DNA of 64,000 bases, from NCBI RefSeq assembly GCF_001423525.1, contig NZ_LMOI01000001.1, positions 554,413 through 618,412 of the forward strand, written 5' to 3'. The notes under the pieces are model-generated. The model was not told where the DNA came from. It did no database searches and worked only from the letters and a program-made list of their open reading frames with translations. Both the position numbers and the translations under genes were made by a program. The DNA comes from Arthrobacter sp. Leaf137 (lineage in GTDB: Bacteria; Actinomycetota; Actinomycetes; Actinomycetales; Micrococcaceae). This document shows positions 17,122-25,640 of this stretch, piece by piece; positions within the stretch are counted from its first letter, which is position 1, and every line of letters starts with the position of its first letter.

Positions 17122-18261
17122 CTAGAGGATCACGGTGTTGTCCTCTACTTCGATGTCGGTGTTGATCTCGGAGTTGTCCTGGAAGGAGTCCTCGACCTGC
17201 AGCGAGTTGTCCTGGAAGGAATCCTCAACCTCCACCGAGTTGTCCTGGAACGAATCCTCGACGTCCACATCCGTGTTGATCGAGTTGTCCGAGTTATCGG
17301 TGGTAGTGGTGTTGGCCACGTTGTCCAGGTCGACATCCAGGTTGGTGGAGTTGTCCGAGTTGTCCTGGAAGGAATCGGCGATGTCCACGTCCGTGTTGAT
17401 CGAGTTGTCCGAATTGTCGGTGCTGGTGGTGTTCCCCACGTTGTCCAGGTCGACGTCGATGTCTGTGGAGTTATCCGAGTTGTCCGAATTGTCGGAGTTG
17501 TCGGAATTGTCGTTGTACGAGCCGTTGGTGGAGTTGTCCGAGTTGTCGGAATTATCCGAGTTGTCGTTGAACGAGTCGTCCACGTCGAGGTCCACGTCGG
17601 TGTTGAAGGAGTCGTCGATGTCCGTCTCTTCGTTGCCGATGTTGACGTCGCCGCCGGCTCGGATGGAGTTGTCGGTGGAGTTATCCGTCGAGTTGTCCGA
17701 GTTGTCGTTGTAGGAGTCCTCGATGTTGTTGGAATCGTCCACGTCGGCGTCGTCACCGGCAGCGATGGAACGGTCGCCGGAGGCGATCACGGAATCGTTG
17801 TCGAACCACTGCTTGACGTCGCCGTCGGCCCAGATGTTCTGGTTCACGGACTGGTCAACGATGTTGTCCCGGTCGTCCACCGTGGAGGTGTACGAGTAGT
17901 TGTTCACGATGTGGTGCAGCTGCTGGATCGCGTGCCCGTGGTCATCGTGGTCATGGTCGTGGTGTCCGCCGTTATCGCCGCCGGCCGGGGGCGGGGTTAC
18001 TGCGCCACCGCCACCGCCGTTGTGGCCGGTGTCGGCGCTGTTGCCGCCGGTGCTGTACTCGCGGTCGAAGCGGGAAGCGTTGACCGTGATGGGGGCGTAG
18101 TCCAGCACTACGGGCATTGCGGCATCCACGTCAGCTGAGCACACGCCGCCCAGGCCGTGGTCTTCCAGGACGCGCTCCGGATCGTCCAGGAATTCCTGGG
18201 CCGCCTGGCGGTCGCCGAAGAGGCTCATCAGGAACTGGACGAGATCATTTGCGAGTGTCAT
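17122..18261 (-). CDS. IniB N-terminal-domain protein with Asp/Asn/Ser repeat region
   Basis: 379 residues. The first 60 residues (LANDLVQFLMSLFGDRQAA, then EFLDDPERVLEDHGL) match the short helical module at the start of IniB. A Gly/His/Asp segment (HHDHDHDDHGH) follows, then about 230 residues of low-complexity repeats built on DNS, such as NDNSDNSDNS, DNSTDNSTDNS and VEDSFQDNS, ending with EVEDNTVIL. The chain is extremely acidic and has no signal peptide that I can see. M. tuberculosis IniB is Gly/Ala-repeat rich instead. The ATG at 18261 (GAGG upstream) starts the IniB module; the frame stays open to 18324 but that extension lacks support. Confidence 0.8.
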   Translation of the reverse strand: MTLANDLVQFLMSLFGDRQAAQEFLDDPERVLEDHGLGGVCSADVDAAMPVVLDYAPITVNASRFDREYSTGGNSADTGHNGGGGGAVTPPPAGGDNGGHHDHDHDDHGHAIQQLHHIVNNYSYTSTVDDRDNIVDQSVNQNIWADGDVKQWFDNDSVIASGDRSIAAGDDADVDDSNNIEDSYNDNSDNSTDNSTDNSIRAGGDVNIGNEETDIDDSFNTDVDLDVDDSFNDNSDNSDNSDNSTNGSYNDNSDNSDNSDNSDNSTDIDVDLDNVGNTTSTDNSDNSINTDVDIADSFQDNSDNSTNLDVDLDNVANTTTTDNSDNSINTDVDVEDSFQDNSVEVEDSFQDNSLQVEDSFQDNSEINTDIEVEDNTVIL

Positions 18262-18362
18262 TTTGTGGTCCTCAATCTTCTCTGTATTGCGGATCACCGG
18301 GCATCGTTGCCGGGTTGGAACCAACGTACGGGCCCCATACCGGCCCGGGCATCGGGCCGGTT

Positions 18363-18423
18363 CCCCCTACCGGCCGGTGCACCGCCGGGGAACAGCGCTG
18401 CCGTCCGTTAGGGGCATTAGGGG
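18363..18423. promoter_or_regulatory. Repeated TAGGGG elements ahead of iniB-like gene
   Basis: TTAGGGG occurs twice in direct orientation, 9 bp apart (18408-18414 and 18417-18423), and an inverted copy CCCCCTA is at 18363-18369. They lie 100-160 bp upstream of the iniB-like start, right after the LuxR gene stop, and a related CCCCTA is at 22780-22785 upstream of the Hsp70 gene. They could bind the LuxR-type regulator encoded alongside; this is only inference. A GTTGG-AA-CCAAC palindrome at 18314-18325 is nearer the start. I found no clear -10/-35 pair. Confidence 0.3.
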
Positions 18424-18424
18424 T

Positions 18425-20512
18425 TTACTCCTGCGGGGGATTCTCGGCGGCCAGGGCGAGCCGCAGCCGGGCCAGGAGGTCCGACCGGTTCTCCGCCCCC
18501 AGCCGGCGCCGCATCCGGGCAATGTGGTGTTCGGCGGTGCGCGGAGAAATGTAGATGGCCTCGCCGATCTCGCGGTAGGTCTTGCCCTCAAGGACCAGCC
18601 GTGCCACCTCTTTTTCCCGCTCGCTCAGGCCCGAGCCGTCCGGGTGCAGGCCGTTGCCGGACTCGGCTGTGGCCGCTGCCCGCGGTTCGCCCGTTCCGGC
18701 GCTCCCGTTGCCGGGTGCGTTTCCCTGCGGGTGGAGGTCCCTCGCACAGGACAGCAGGCGGACCATGTCCTTGCGTTCCACAGCGCGCGCGGCCGCGTGG
18801 CCGGCGAGCCTGGCACCTTCCCAGGGCATGCCCATCCGGCCCAGGCCCCGTGCCGCCGCTTCCACATCGGCGGGCTGGAAAGAACCGGCAAGGACGGAAA
18901 CCCAGGCTTTACCGGCGCCGGCCAGCACGGTGGCAAGGTGGCTGTTTCTGGCAGCCCGGGCCAGGGCCGTCGCATGGGGCGCAAGTGCGGCAGGGTTTTC
19001 GCTGAGGAGCGCAGCCTGCACCGCGGCCCAGTGGAACGGCACGGCCCACAGCGGCGGGCTTCCCAGCCGTTCGAGCAACTGGTTTGCCTCGTCGAAGTAG
19101 TGGGCGATCCGCCTGGTCTCCCGGAGCCGGGCAGCGGTGATTACCAGTTCACCCCACGGCAGCAGGCTGTAGAGGTCAACCGAGATGTGCAGCATTGCCT
19201 CACGGGCGCGTTCCCAGGCCAGCACCAGTTCCGCAATTTCGCCGTTGCGCCTGGCCAGCCCAACTTCCAGCGCAGCGCGCAGGAACTCGTCACGCGGAAC
19301 GAGGGGCCAATGGTTGGCTTTGGACGCTTCGTTGACGGAGAGCCGCGCGTCCTCCAGTTTGTCCTGCTGCATGGCAGACCACGCCTGGAGCAGGAAGAGC
19401 CTCGGTTTCGCCGCGTTCCCGCCCTGCCCCGCAGCGGCCGCTGCCCGGCACACAGTCTCCGCCAGGTAGGGTTCCCCGCTGTGGAGGGCCAGGAGCGCGG
19501 CCAGGGCAGCAGGGGTGTCCGGCAGCGGCAGCGCAGAGCCGGCCGCATTCAGCATGTCTGAGGCGTGGATCAGGATGGGAAGGGCCTGTTGCGGATCGTC
19601 GGCGAGGGATTCCAGTATCCCCTTGCCCGTGCCGGCCAGCGCGGCTGCCAGCAGCGTAGGCGATTCCGGTGCGGAGTCGGCCCGGAACAGTGCATCCGCG
19701 TCGGCGCGGTTGCCGCAACCCACCATCGCGACTGCGGCCAGCGGCGCCGAGGACCCCAGCCTGGGAGCGCCCAGCCAGCTGTAGGCATCGGCACTCCGCG
19801 CCAGCATTCCCCTGTGCGCCCAGACCGCGGCCGCCACGTCCACCCCCCGGCGGACGTCAGGCGGGTCGACGCTCACCAATAGGGTGTCGATGATCCGGGT
19901 GGCCGAGTCCAGGTCGCCATTGGCGGCAGCCGCCTGGGCACGGCGGGCAGCGGTTGCGGTTTCGTCCGCTCCCGCCAGCAGGGCTTCGTCGTAGAGCCTG
20001 CAGGCCAGGGCCGGGTCGTGTTCGAGGGCCTTGTCCGCAGTATGTTCAAGTTCCGCGGCCACGCGCTGGTCAGCCAGGCCGCCGCGGGCAAACTCCCGGG
20101 CCAAGTCGCCCAGCGGCTGGCCGTCCGCGGCGTAGTGGGTGACCAGTTCACGCTGGAGTGCATGCACCTTGGACGTGGGCGCTGCCGCCAGCAAGGCGTT
20201 GCTGGCGGGCCCGGCTACCGTTCCGTCCGTCAACAATCCTGCCTTCTCGGCTTGGCCGATCAGCACATCAAGACTTTCCACCTCTCCGGCGTCGATCCTG
20301 CGCTCCAGGTCTGCGGGGAGGGGTCCGGGCAGGACGAAGCCCACTGACAAGGCAAGGAGCAGTTCCCGGACGGCGGCGTTCTCACCTTTGAGTTGCCGGG
20401 CCATGGCCTCGGCAGCGTGGGGCGAGGGTTCGCCGTGGTTAAGTCCCGAATGGTTGAGCCGGGTGTCCAGGAGTTGCGCCGCATCCTGGGGCCGCGACTG
20501 GAAGCTTGCCAT
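18425..20512 (-). CDS. LuxR C-terminal-related transcriptional regulator, IniR-like context
   Basis: 695 residues. The last 65 are a LuxR/FixJ-type DNA-binding domain: GLSEREKEVARLVLEGKTY, then YREIGEAIYISPRTAEHHI and LGAENRSDLLARL. The remaining 620 residues are Ala/Leu-rich helices that look like TPR-type repeats (for example ALACRLYDEALLAGADETA). Unlike MalT/LAL regulators, and unlike what is known of mycobacterial IniR, I see no Walker A motif in the N-terminus, so it may have lost or never had the ATPase module. Its ATG is one base after the Hsp70 stop, so it is translationally coupled, and it is directly upstream of the iniB-like gene, its likely target. Confidence 0.82.
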   Translation of the reverse strand: MASFQSRPQDAAQLLDTRLNHSGLNHGEPSPHAAEAMARQLKGENAAVRELLLALSVGFVLPGPLPADLERRIDAGEVESLDVLIGQAEKAGLLTDGTVAGPASNALLAAAPTSKVHALQRELVTHYAADGQPLGDLAREFARGGLADQRVAAELEHTADKALEHDPALACRLYDEALLAGADETATAARRAQAAAANGDLDSATRIIDTLLVSVDPPDVRRGVDVAAAVWAHRGMLARSADAYSWLGAPRLGSSAPLAAVAMVGCGNRADADALFRADSAPESPTLLAAALAGTGKGILESLADDPQQALPILIHASDMLNAAGSALPLPDTPAALAALLALHSGEPYLAETVCRAAAAAGQGGNAAKPRLFLLQAWSAMQQDKLEDARLSVNEASKANHWPLVPRDEFLRAALEVGLARRNGEIAELVLAWERAREAMLHISVDLYSLLPWGELVITAARLRETRRIAHYFDEANQLLERLGSPPLWAVPFHWAAVQAALLSENPAALAPHATALARAARNSHLATVLAGAGKAWVSVLAGSFQPADVEAAARGLGRMGMPWEGARLAGHAAARAVERKDMVRLLSCARDLHPQGNAPGNGSAGTGEPRAAATAESGNGLHPDGSGLSEREKEVARLVLEGKTYREIGEAIYISPRTAEHHIARMRRRLGAENRSDLLARLRLALAAENPPQE

Positions 20513-20513
20513 C

Positions 20514-22589
20514 CTAGGCCGCCGGATCCGTGATGGGAGGCTCGGACCCGGGGGCAGGGGTAGGTGCGGGATCCGGAACAGGTGTGGGGTCCGGCACGGG
20601 AGCGCTGCTGGGTGCCGGTGTCTCGGGCGCAGGCGGGTTCGTCGTCGGGTCCGGCACCGGCGGATTCGTGGTGGGATCCGGCGCCGGCGGGTTGGTCGTC
20701 GGGTCCGGCAACGGCGGATTCGTGGTCGGATCCGGCAGCGGCGGATTCGTCGTCGGACCGGGGACGGGCACCACGGTGGCGGGGTCGGTGGGAACAGGTG
20801 CCGGCGTACCCGGGGCCGGATCCACTGTCCCGGCTCCCGTGGTGGGCGTCACGGCAGGAACCGTGCCGGTTCCGGAGCCGGTTCCGGAGCCCGTGCCGCC
20901 TCCGGTGGTCCCGGGTACAGTGCCTGTTCCCGCGGCCGGGGCCGGTCCGCCCGCTGCGGGACCCGGCGAGCCGTCCGGAGCCTTGGTAGCCGCTGCGGAT
21001 GGCTTGCTGGTTGGTGAGGCCTCAACGTTCAGGCCGGGACCGGCGTCGGACTTCCTTTTCTGTACGCCGGCGTCGATGCCTGCCAGCGGCTGGGCGTCAC
21101 CGGCAGCGCCCGCGGCCGCGGCACCTCCGCCACCGGTCACCGATCCGGTCCCGCCCGCCTGGGCCGGCGGACCGCTGTCGGCGCCGGCCTGGGGAACAAA
21201 CACCGATGTGAGGTCGCTGAAGCCGCCCGGGCTCTGGGCAGCGGTGGCGGACAGCACGGTGAACAGGGCGGCCGCAGCCGCGATGGCGGTGAGCCGCACC
21301 GTCGGCTTCGGCGCGTGCGCCCCGCCGTGGCTGTGGCCCGGGCCGTGCCCCAGCGCTGCAAAGGCGCCGGCCGCCGTCGTACTCTTCCGGGACCAGCTGG
21401 CCAGCCGCGCGGGAACGTGTCCACCGGTGTCCAGCGGCTCATCGCCGGACGCCGGCACCGGCAGCTTCGCGTCCTCAGAAGCAGGAGCCGCGGCACGCTC
21501 CGCGGCCGCACGGGAATGCACAGCTGATACCGCTGCACCAAGGCAGATGGACGATTTGGGATCGGCGTCCACGGCGATGGGGCGGTCCAGCTGCTCGGAG
21601 ATGAGCTCCGCCACGAGTGGGATCCGCGATGAACCGCCGATCAGCAGGACGGCGGTCAGGTCCGCCGGAGCCAGCTTCAATTGCGCGAGCGATTCCTCCA
21701 GCGCATCCACTGTTTCCCGGACGGGTTCCTCGATCAGGGCTTCGAACTCGGACCGGACCAGACGTACCTGCTGCTGGTAGCCCGGCAGCAACACCGGGAT
21801 GGTGGTCTCGCTGTCCGATGAAAGCGCTTCCTTGGCCTCCACGCATTCGCGCCGCAGCCTTGACAGGGCGGCCAGGACGTCCGCGTCCGCAGGGTCCAGG
21901 TCCGCCAGGGCTCCCCCGGTGTGTTCGGCGACGTAACGGAACACGGCGGCGTCGAAGTCCGCGCCGCCGAGGTCGTCAATGCCCTCCGGGCGCCCCACTG
22001 CTGCAAACCGGTCATCGCCCGCCTTGGTCAGCACGGCGGTATCGAACGTGCCGCCGCCGAGGTCATAGACGGCGATGGTGCTGCCTTCCTCAACCCGCAC
22101 CTGGGACGCGTAGTGCAGCGCCGCAGCCTCCGGTTCGGCCAGGAGCGTCACATCATGCAGGCCCTTGGCCGCCAGCGCTTCCAGAACGGCGGAGGTGCGG
22201 TGGCTGCCCCACGCTGCCGGGTGGGTGAGGATGATGTCCGACGGCGCTGCCCCCTCGCGCTCGGCCGCCCGGTCCGCCACCCAGCGGGCAACGGTGGCGA
22301 AGACCTCTTCGGGGCGGACGGACAGGGTGCCAAGGGCAATGGGCACGGCATCGCCGATGCGGCGCTTGAACTCCCGCACAACGCGTTCCGGCGTTGCGAG
22401 CCCGCGGCGCTCAGCGGCCTCCCCCACCAGGACGGGACCCTGCTCGGGGTAGTACACCACGGAGGGCACTGCGGTGCCCCGAAGGCCCAGCGGCAGGCAC
22501 TCCGGGACGGGTGGAACTCCCTGGTTGAAACGGACAACCGCGGCTGCGGTGAAACTGGTCCCGACGTCTACGGCGAGAACGTAGGTCAT
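20514..22589 (-). CDS. Hsp70-like ATPase fused to a membrane anchor and extracytoplasmic Pro-rich tail
   Basis: 691 residues. Residues 1-350 form an Hsp70/actin-type ATPase: DVGTSFTAA (phosphate 1), DLGGGTFDTAVL near residue 178 (phosphate 2) and LIGGSSRIPLV near 317 (adenosine). The DnaK substrate-binding domain is absent. Instead comes a linker, one membrane helix around residues 430-455 (AIAAAAALFTVLSATAA), and about 230 residues of Gly/Ala/Pro sequence ending in repeats of DPTTNPPxP. The topology would put the ATPase inside and the Pro-rich tail in the wall. ATG at 22589 has GAGG 6 bases upstream. First gene of the iniBAC-like array. Confidence 0.85.
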   Translation of the reverse strand: MTYVLAVDVGTSFTAAAVVRFNQGVPPVPECLPLGLRGTAVPSVVYYPEQGPVLVGEAAERRGLATPERVVREFKRRIGDAVPIALGTLSVRPEEVFATVARWVADRAAEREGAAPSDIILTHPAAWGSHRTSAVLEALAAKGLHDVTLLAEPEAAALHYASQVRVEEGSTIAVYDLGGGTFDTAVLTKAGDDRFAAVGRPEGIDDLGGADFDAAVFRYVAEHTGGALADLDPADADVLAALSRLRRECVEAKEALSSDSETTIPVLLPGYQQQVRLVRSEFEALIEEPVRETVDALEESLAQLKLAPADLTAVLLIGGSSRIPLVAELISEQLDRPIAVDADPKSSICLGAAVSAVHSRAAAERAAAPASEDAKLPVPASGDEPLDTGGHVPARLASWSRKSTTAAGAFAALGHGPGHSHGGAHAPKPTVRLTAIAAAAALFTVLSATAAQSPGGFSDLTSVFVPQAGADSGPPAQAGGTGSVTGGGGAAAAGAAGDAQPLAGIDAGVQKRKSDAGPGLNVEASPTSKPSAAATKAPDGSPGPAAGGPAPAAGTGTVPGTTGGGTGSGTGSGTGTVPAVTPTTGAGTVDPAPGTPAPVPTDPATVVPVPGPTTNPPLPDPTTNPPLPDPTTNPPAPDPTTNPPVPDPTTNPPAPETPAPSSAPVPDPTPVPDPAPTPAPGSEPPITDPAA

Positions 22590-22791
22590 TGCTACCTCGG
22601 AAAACTGGTGTTTCGCCAGCAAGCTTCATCACAGGCGAACGTCACCAAAGTAGCATCACCAACAGGACCCGGAACAGCCCTGTTGCTACATCGAATGGTT
22701 ATTTACCGGGGATGCCCCCCGGCGTTTCAGCGGGACCCCGAACAAAAGCCCTGTTCAGGGCCGTAGAAGCCAGGCGTGGCCCCTACGGGTG

Positions 22792-23874
22792 TCAGAGGCC
22801 CGAGTAGGAGTGCAGGCCGTTGAAGAACTGGTTCACGATGGTGAAGTTGAAGACCACGCACAGGTAGCCCACGATCGACAGCCAGGCCGCGCGCGTTCCT
22901 GTCCAGCCCCTGGTGGCGCGGGCGTGCAGGTAGCCGGCGTACACCACCCAGATGACGAAGGTCCAGACTTCCTTGGTGTCCCAGCCCCAGAACCGGCCCC
23001 ACGCCTTCTCGGCCCAGATGGCACCGAACATGAGCGTGAAGGTCCAGCCGATGAAGGCGATGGCGTTGATCCGGTAGGACAGGTTTTCCAGGCTCAGGGC
23101 TGACGGAACCAGGCGCATGAAGCCCAGTTTGTCCTCGCCACCGGCGGCCACGGTCTTCTGCCGGTGCGACTGGACCAGCTGCAGCGCGGACATGGCGAAG
23201 GTGAGGGTGAACAGGGCCGAGGACAGCACGGCGATGGAGACGTGGATGATCAGCCAGTAGCTCTGCAGTGCCGGGACCAGGTGGCCCACCGGGGTCCAGT
23301 ACGCCACCGAAGCGGCCACCAGCATGATGATTGCCAGGCCCACCACGAAGGTGCCCAGGAAGCGGAGGTCGCGGCGGATCAGGACCAGCAGGAACACGGC
23401 AATGGCCACGAAAGCGCCCGTGGTGAGGAACTCGTACATGTTGCCCCACGGCACGCGTCCGGCTCCCAACGCCCGGGTGACCACGCCGGCGCCATGGATC
23501 AGGGCGCCCAGGACGGTGAGGGCCACCGCAACGCGGGCGGGGGCGCGCCTGGCCGCGGAGTATTTCATGTCGGCGCCGGCGGTGACGATGCCGCCGCCCA
23601 CCGGGGTGCCAGATGCCGCGGACGACGACGGACGCTCGGCCCGGCCGGCCGGCCCGCCAACGCTGGACTCGGCACGGTTGCCGGCGCCGACAGCGGCGGG
23701 AACCTTGGCCGGTTCCACGGCCTGTGCGGCCTTGAGTTCGATGGCCTGGAGTGCCCGGCTGCTCTTGGCCAGGTCCCAGGCGAAGGCAATGAAGGCTACG
23801 GTGTACGTGCCCGCCGCCAGCAGCATGAAGAGCTCGCTGTACTGGCCCATGGTTTCGTTGATTCCAAACGGCAT
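22792..23874 (-). CDS. ccsB: Cytochrome c biogenesis protein CcsB (CcsA/CcmC family)
   Basis: 360 residues. Membrane half of the System II haem-handling cytochrome c synthase. About eight helices are seen with the haem-binding WWD-type motif FWGWDTKEVWTFVIW near the C-terminus, and conserved His residues in the flanking segments (SYWLIIHVSIAVLSSA). A loop around residues 45-85 is Ala/Gly-rich and variable. The start overlaps the resB stop by one base. It is the last gene of the cluster; a GC-rich hairpin (CCGGGG/CCCCGG, 22706-22722) lies about 70 bp downstream in the 22590-22791 gap, which it shares with the Hsp70 promoter. Confidence 0.93.
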   Translation of the reverse strand: MPFGINETMGQYSELFMLLAAGTYTVAFIAFAWDLAKSSRALQAIELKAAQAVEPAKVPAAVGAGNRAESSVGGPAGRAERPSSSAASGTPVGGGIVTAGADMKYSAARRAPARVAVALTVLGALIHGAGVVTRALGAGRVPWGNMYEFLTTGAFVAIAVFLLVLIRRDLRFLGTFVVGLAIIMLVAASVAYWTPVGHLVPALQSYWLIIHVSIAVLSSALFTLTFAMSALQLVQSHRQKTVAAGGEDKLGFMRLVPSALSLENLSYRINAIAFIGWTFTLMFGAIWAEKAWGRFWGWDTKEVWTFVIWVVYAGYLHARATRGWTGTRAAWLSIVGYLCVVFNFTIVNQFFNGLHSYSGL

Positions 23875-25640
23875 TACTGGTCCTTTTCGGGCCCTGCGGG
23901 GCTTGCTGGTGTGGGGGTGCCTGCGCCATTATCGCCGAGGCTGCTGGGAGTTTGCTGGGACTGGGTGGAATCTTCCTGCCGGTCGCCGTCCTGCTGCGGA
24001 TCGGCCGCGAGGCCCCATTCCTGGGCCAGCAGGGTGCGTATGGCTGCAGCTTCCCCGGCCAGGCGGTGGTCCTCGCCGCGGGCCAGGAGGCCGTACTCCA
24101 CCATGGTCCGGCCGTCGTCGTGCGTTCCGGTGCGCACCCAGGCGCGGCGCCGGTTGACGTACAGGGAGAGGATCAGGCCGGCCACTGCCAGGAGCGCGAA
24201 GATCAGGGCGTACAGCTGGCCGGGGTTGTGGTGGATGTCCACGCCGACGTACCGCTTGACGCCGTCGAAGCTGATGGAGCCCTTGCCGTCCGGCAGCGTG
24301 TAGGTGGCGCCGGGTGACAGGGTGATGCCGCCGGCGTCGAGGTTGCGGGCGTTCAGCGGCGTGAGGTCCTTGACGTCGATCTCGAAGACGTTCTGCGGCG
24401 AGCCGGTGTCCAGTCCCAGGTCGCCGTAGTAGGAGTTCAGGGACAGCTGCGGGTTGAACAGCGCGGGGTCGCCGCTAAAGGACACGCCCTGCTCCGTAAC
24501 GAAGGCCGTCGGCAGGAAGAAGCCCTGGAATCCGAGCTGGTCCGGCTTGGCGTCGGGGACCTTGATGACCACCGAGGAGTAGTAGTTGTCGCCCTGCAGC
24601 TTGGCCACCACGGGGCCCTGCATGGCCACGTTGCCGTCGCCGTCGCGGATGGTCACCACCGGGGCGTAGCCGTTGCCGGTGAGGTAGATGCTGGTGCCGC
24701 CCAGGGTGATGGGGTCGTTGACCTTCAGCGTCTCCTTCTTGGCAGGCGCGTCGGGGTTTTCCTTGGTGGTGACAGCTGCCGAGAAGTCGATGGGCTGGCC
24801 GAACTTGCCCTGCGATTCGCGGTCAAAGGTGATGTCGAACTTGTCCAGCTGCACCGAGTAGGGCTGCAGTTGGCTGGACTGGAAGTTGGTGCCCGGCGTG
24901 AACTGGTCATAGCCCACCAGGGTGTTCACGAAGGTGTCGCCTTCCACCAGGATCCGCTGGCCGCTGTAGCCGAAGAGGCCGCCGAGGGCCACTGACACCA
25001 GGACCCCGATCAGGGAGGTGTGGAAAATCAGGTTTCCCACTTCCTTGGAGAGCCCGCGTTCTGCGCCCAAAGACGGCCGCGCGCCGTCGGCGTCCCTTAC
25101 CTCAACGCGGTAGCCGCGCTTCCTCAGCAGCCCCACGGCACCGTGGATGGCGTCCGACGCCGGGATCCCGGCGTCGGCGGGAATGACCAGCGTGCCGTAC
25201 TCGGGGAGGCGGGAGAGCCGCTTGGGCGTCCGGGGCGGTTGGGAGCGCATGGCCTTGTAATGGGCGATGGCCCGGGGCACCACGCAGCCGATCAGGGAGA
25301 TGAACAGCAGCAGGTAGATGGCGGAGAACCATACCGAGGAATAGACGTCGTAGAGCTGCAGGCTGTCCAGCAGCTTGCCGTAGTCCGGGTGATCCTTGAT
25401 GTACTGCGTGACAACGGAGGGGTTGGCCGGGCGCTGCGGAAACAGCGATCCCGGAACCGCGGCCACGGCCAGGAGCAGCAGCAGGAACAGCGCGGTGCGC
25501 ATGCTGGTCAGCTGGGTCCAGGCGAACCGCAGCATCTCCTTGGCGCCCAGCGCGGGCAGCGCGGCGTCGGCCTTTGCCGCTGACACCTTGTCCGCATCCG
25601 GGGCGGGGGACTTCTTCTTTACGTTCACACGCTCGCTCAT
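23874..25640 (-). CDS. resB: Cytochrome c biogenesis protein ResB (Ccs1)
   Basis: 588 residues. Partner of CcsB that delivers haem to apocytochrome c outside the membrane. Three N-terminal helices (TALFLLLLLAVAAVPGSLFPQ first), a fourth at LIFHTSLIGVLVSVALGGLFG, a long extracytoplasmic domain (QFTPGTNF to ITLSPGATY) and a last helix ALIFALLAVAGLILSLYVNRRR. PGSLFPQR after helix 1 is characteristic. The C-terminal 90 residues are polar and Gln-rich. It is one base from ccdA on one side and ccsB on the other. Confidence 0.93.
   Translation of the reverse strand: MSERVNVKKKSPAPDADKVSAAKADAALPALGAKEMLRFAWTQLTSMRTALFLLLLLAVAAVPGSLFPQRPANPSVVTQYIKDHPDYGKLLDSLQLYDVYSSVWFSAIYLLLFISLIGCVVPRAIAHYKAMRSQPPRTPKRLSRLPEYGTLVIPADAGIPASDAIHGAVGLLRKRGYRVEVRDADGARPSLGAERGLSKEVGNLIFHTSLIGVLVSVALGGLFGYSGQRILVEGDTFVNTLVGYDQFTPGTNFQSSQLQPYSVQLDKFDITFDRESQGKFGQPIDFSAAVTTKENPDAPAKKETLKVNDPITLGGTSIYLTGNGYAPVVTIRDGDGNVAMQGPVVAKLQGDNYYSSVVIKVPDAKPDQLGFQGFFLPTAFVTEQGVSFSGDPALFNPQLSLNSYYGDLGLDTGSPQNVFEIDVKDLTPLNARNLDAGGITLSPGATYTLPDGKGSISFDGVKRYVGVDIHHNPGQLYALIFALLAVAGLILSLYVNRRRAWVRTGTHDDGRTMVEYGLLARGEDHRLAGEAAAIRTLLAQEWGLAADPQQDGDRQEDSTQSQQTPSSLGDNGAGTPTPASPAGPEKDQ

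Noticed and set aside
17135..17713. Repeat array that could be taken for CRISPR or a tandem DNA repeat element
   Set aside because: Repeats are short, irregular and in frame with the IniB-like protein; no spacer structure and no cas genes.
20640..20790. 30-bp-scale tandem repeats
   Set aside because: They encode the DPTTNPPxP units of the Hsp70-like protein tail and need no separate explanation.
22706..22722. Intrinsic terminator of ccsB
   Set aside because: Six-bp GC stem is present but there is no T-run; too weak to list as a terminator, mentioned only in the ccsB entry.
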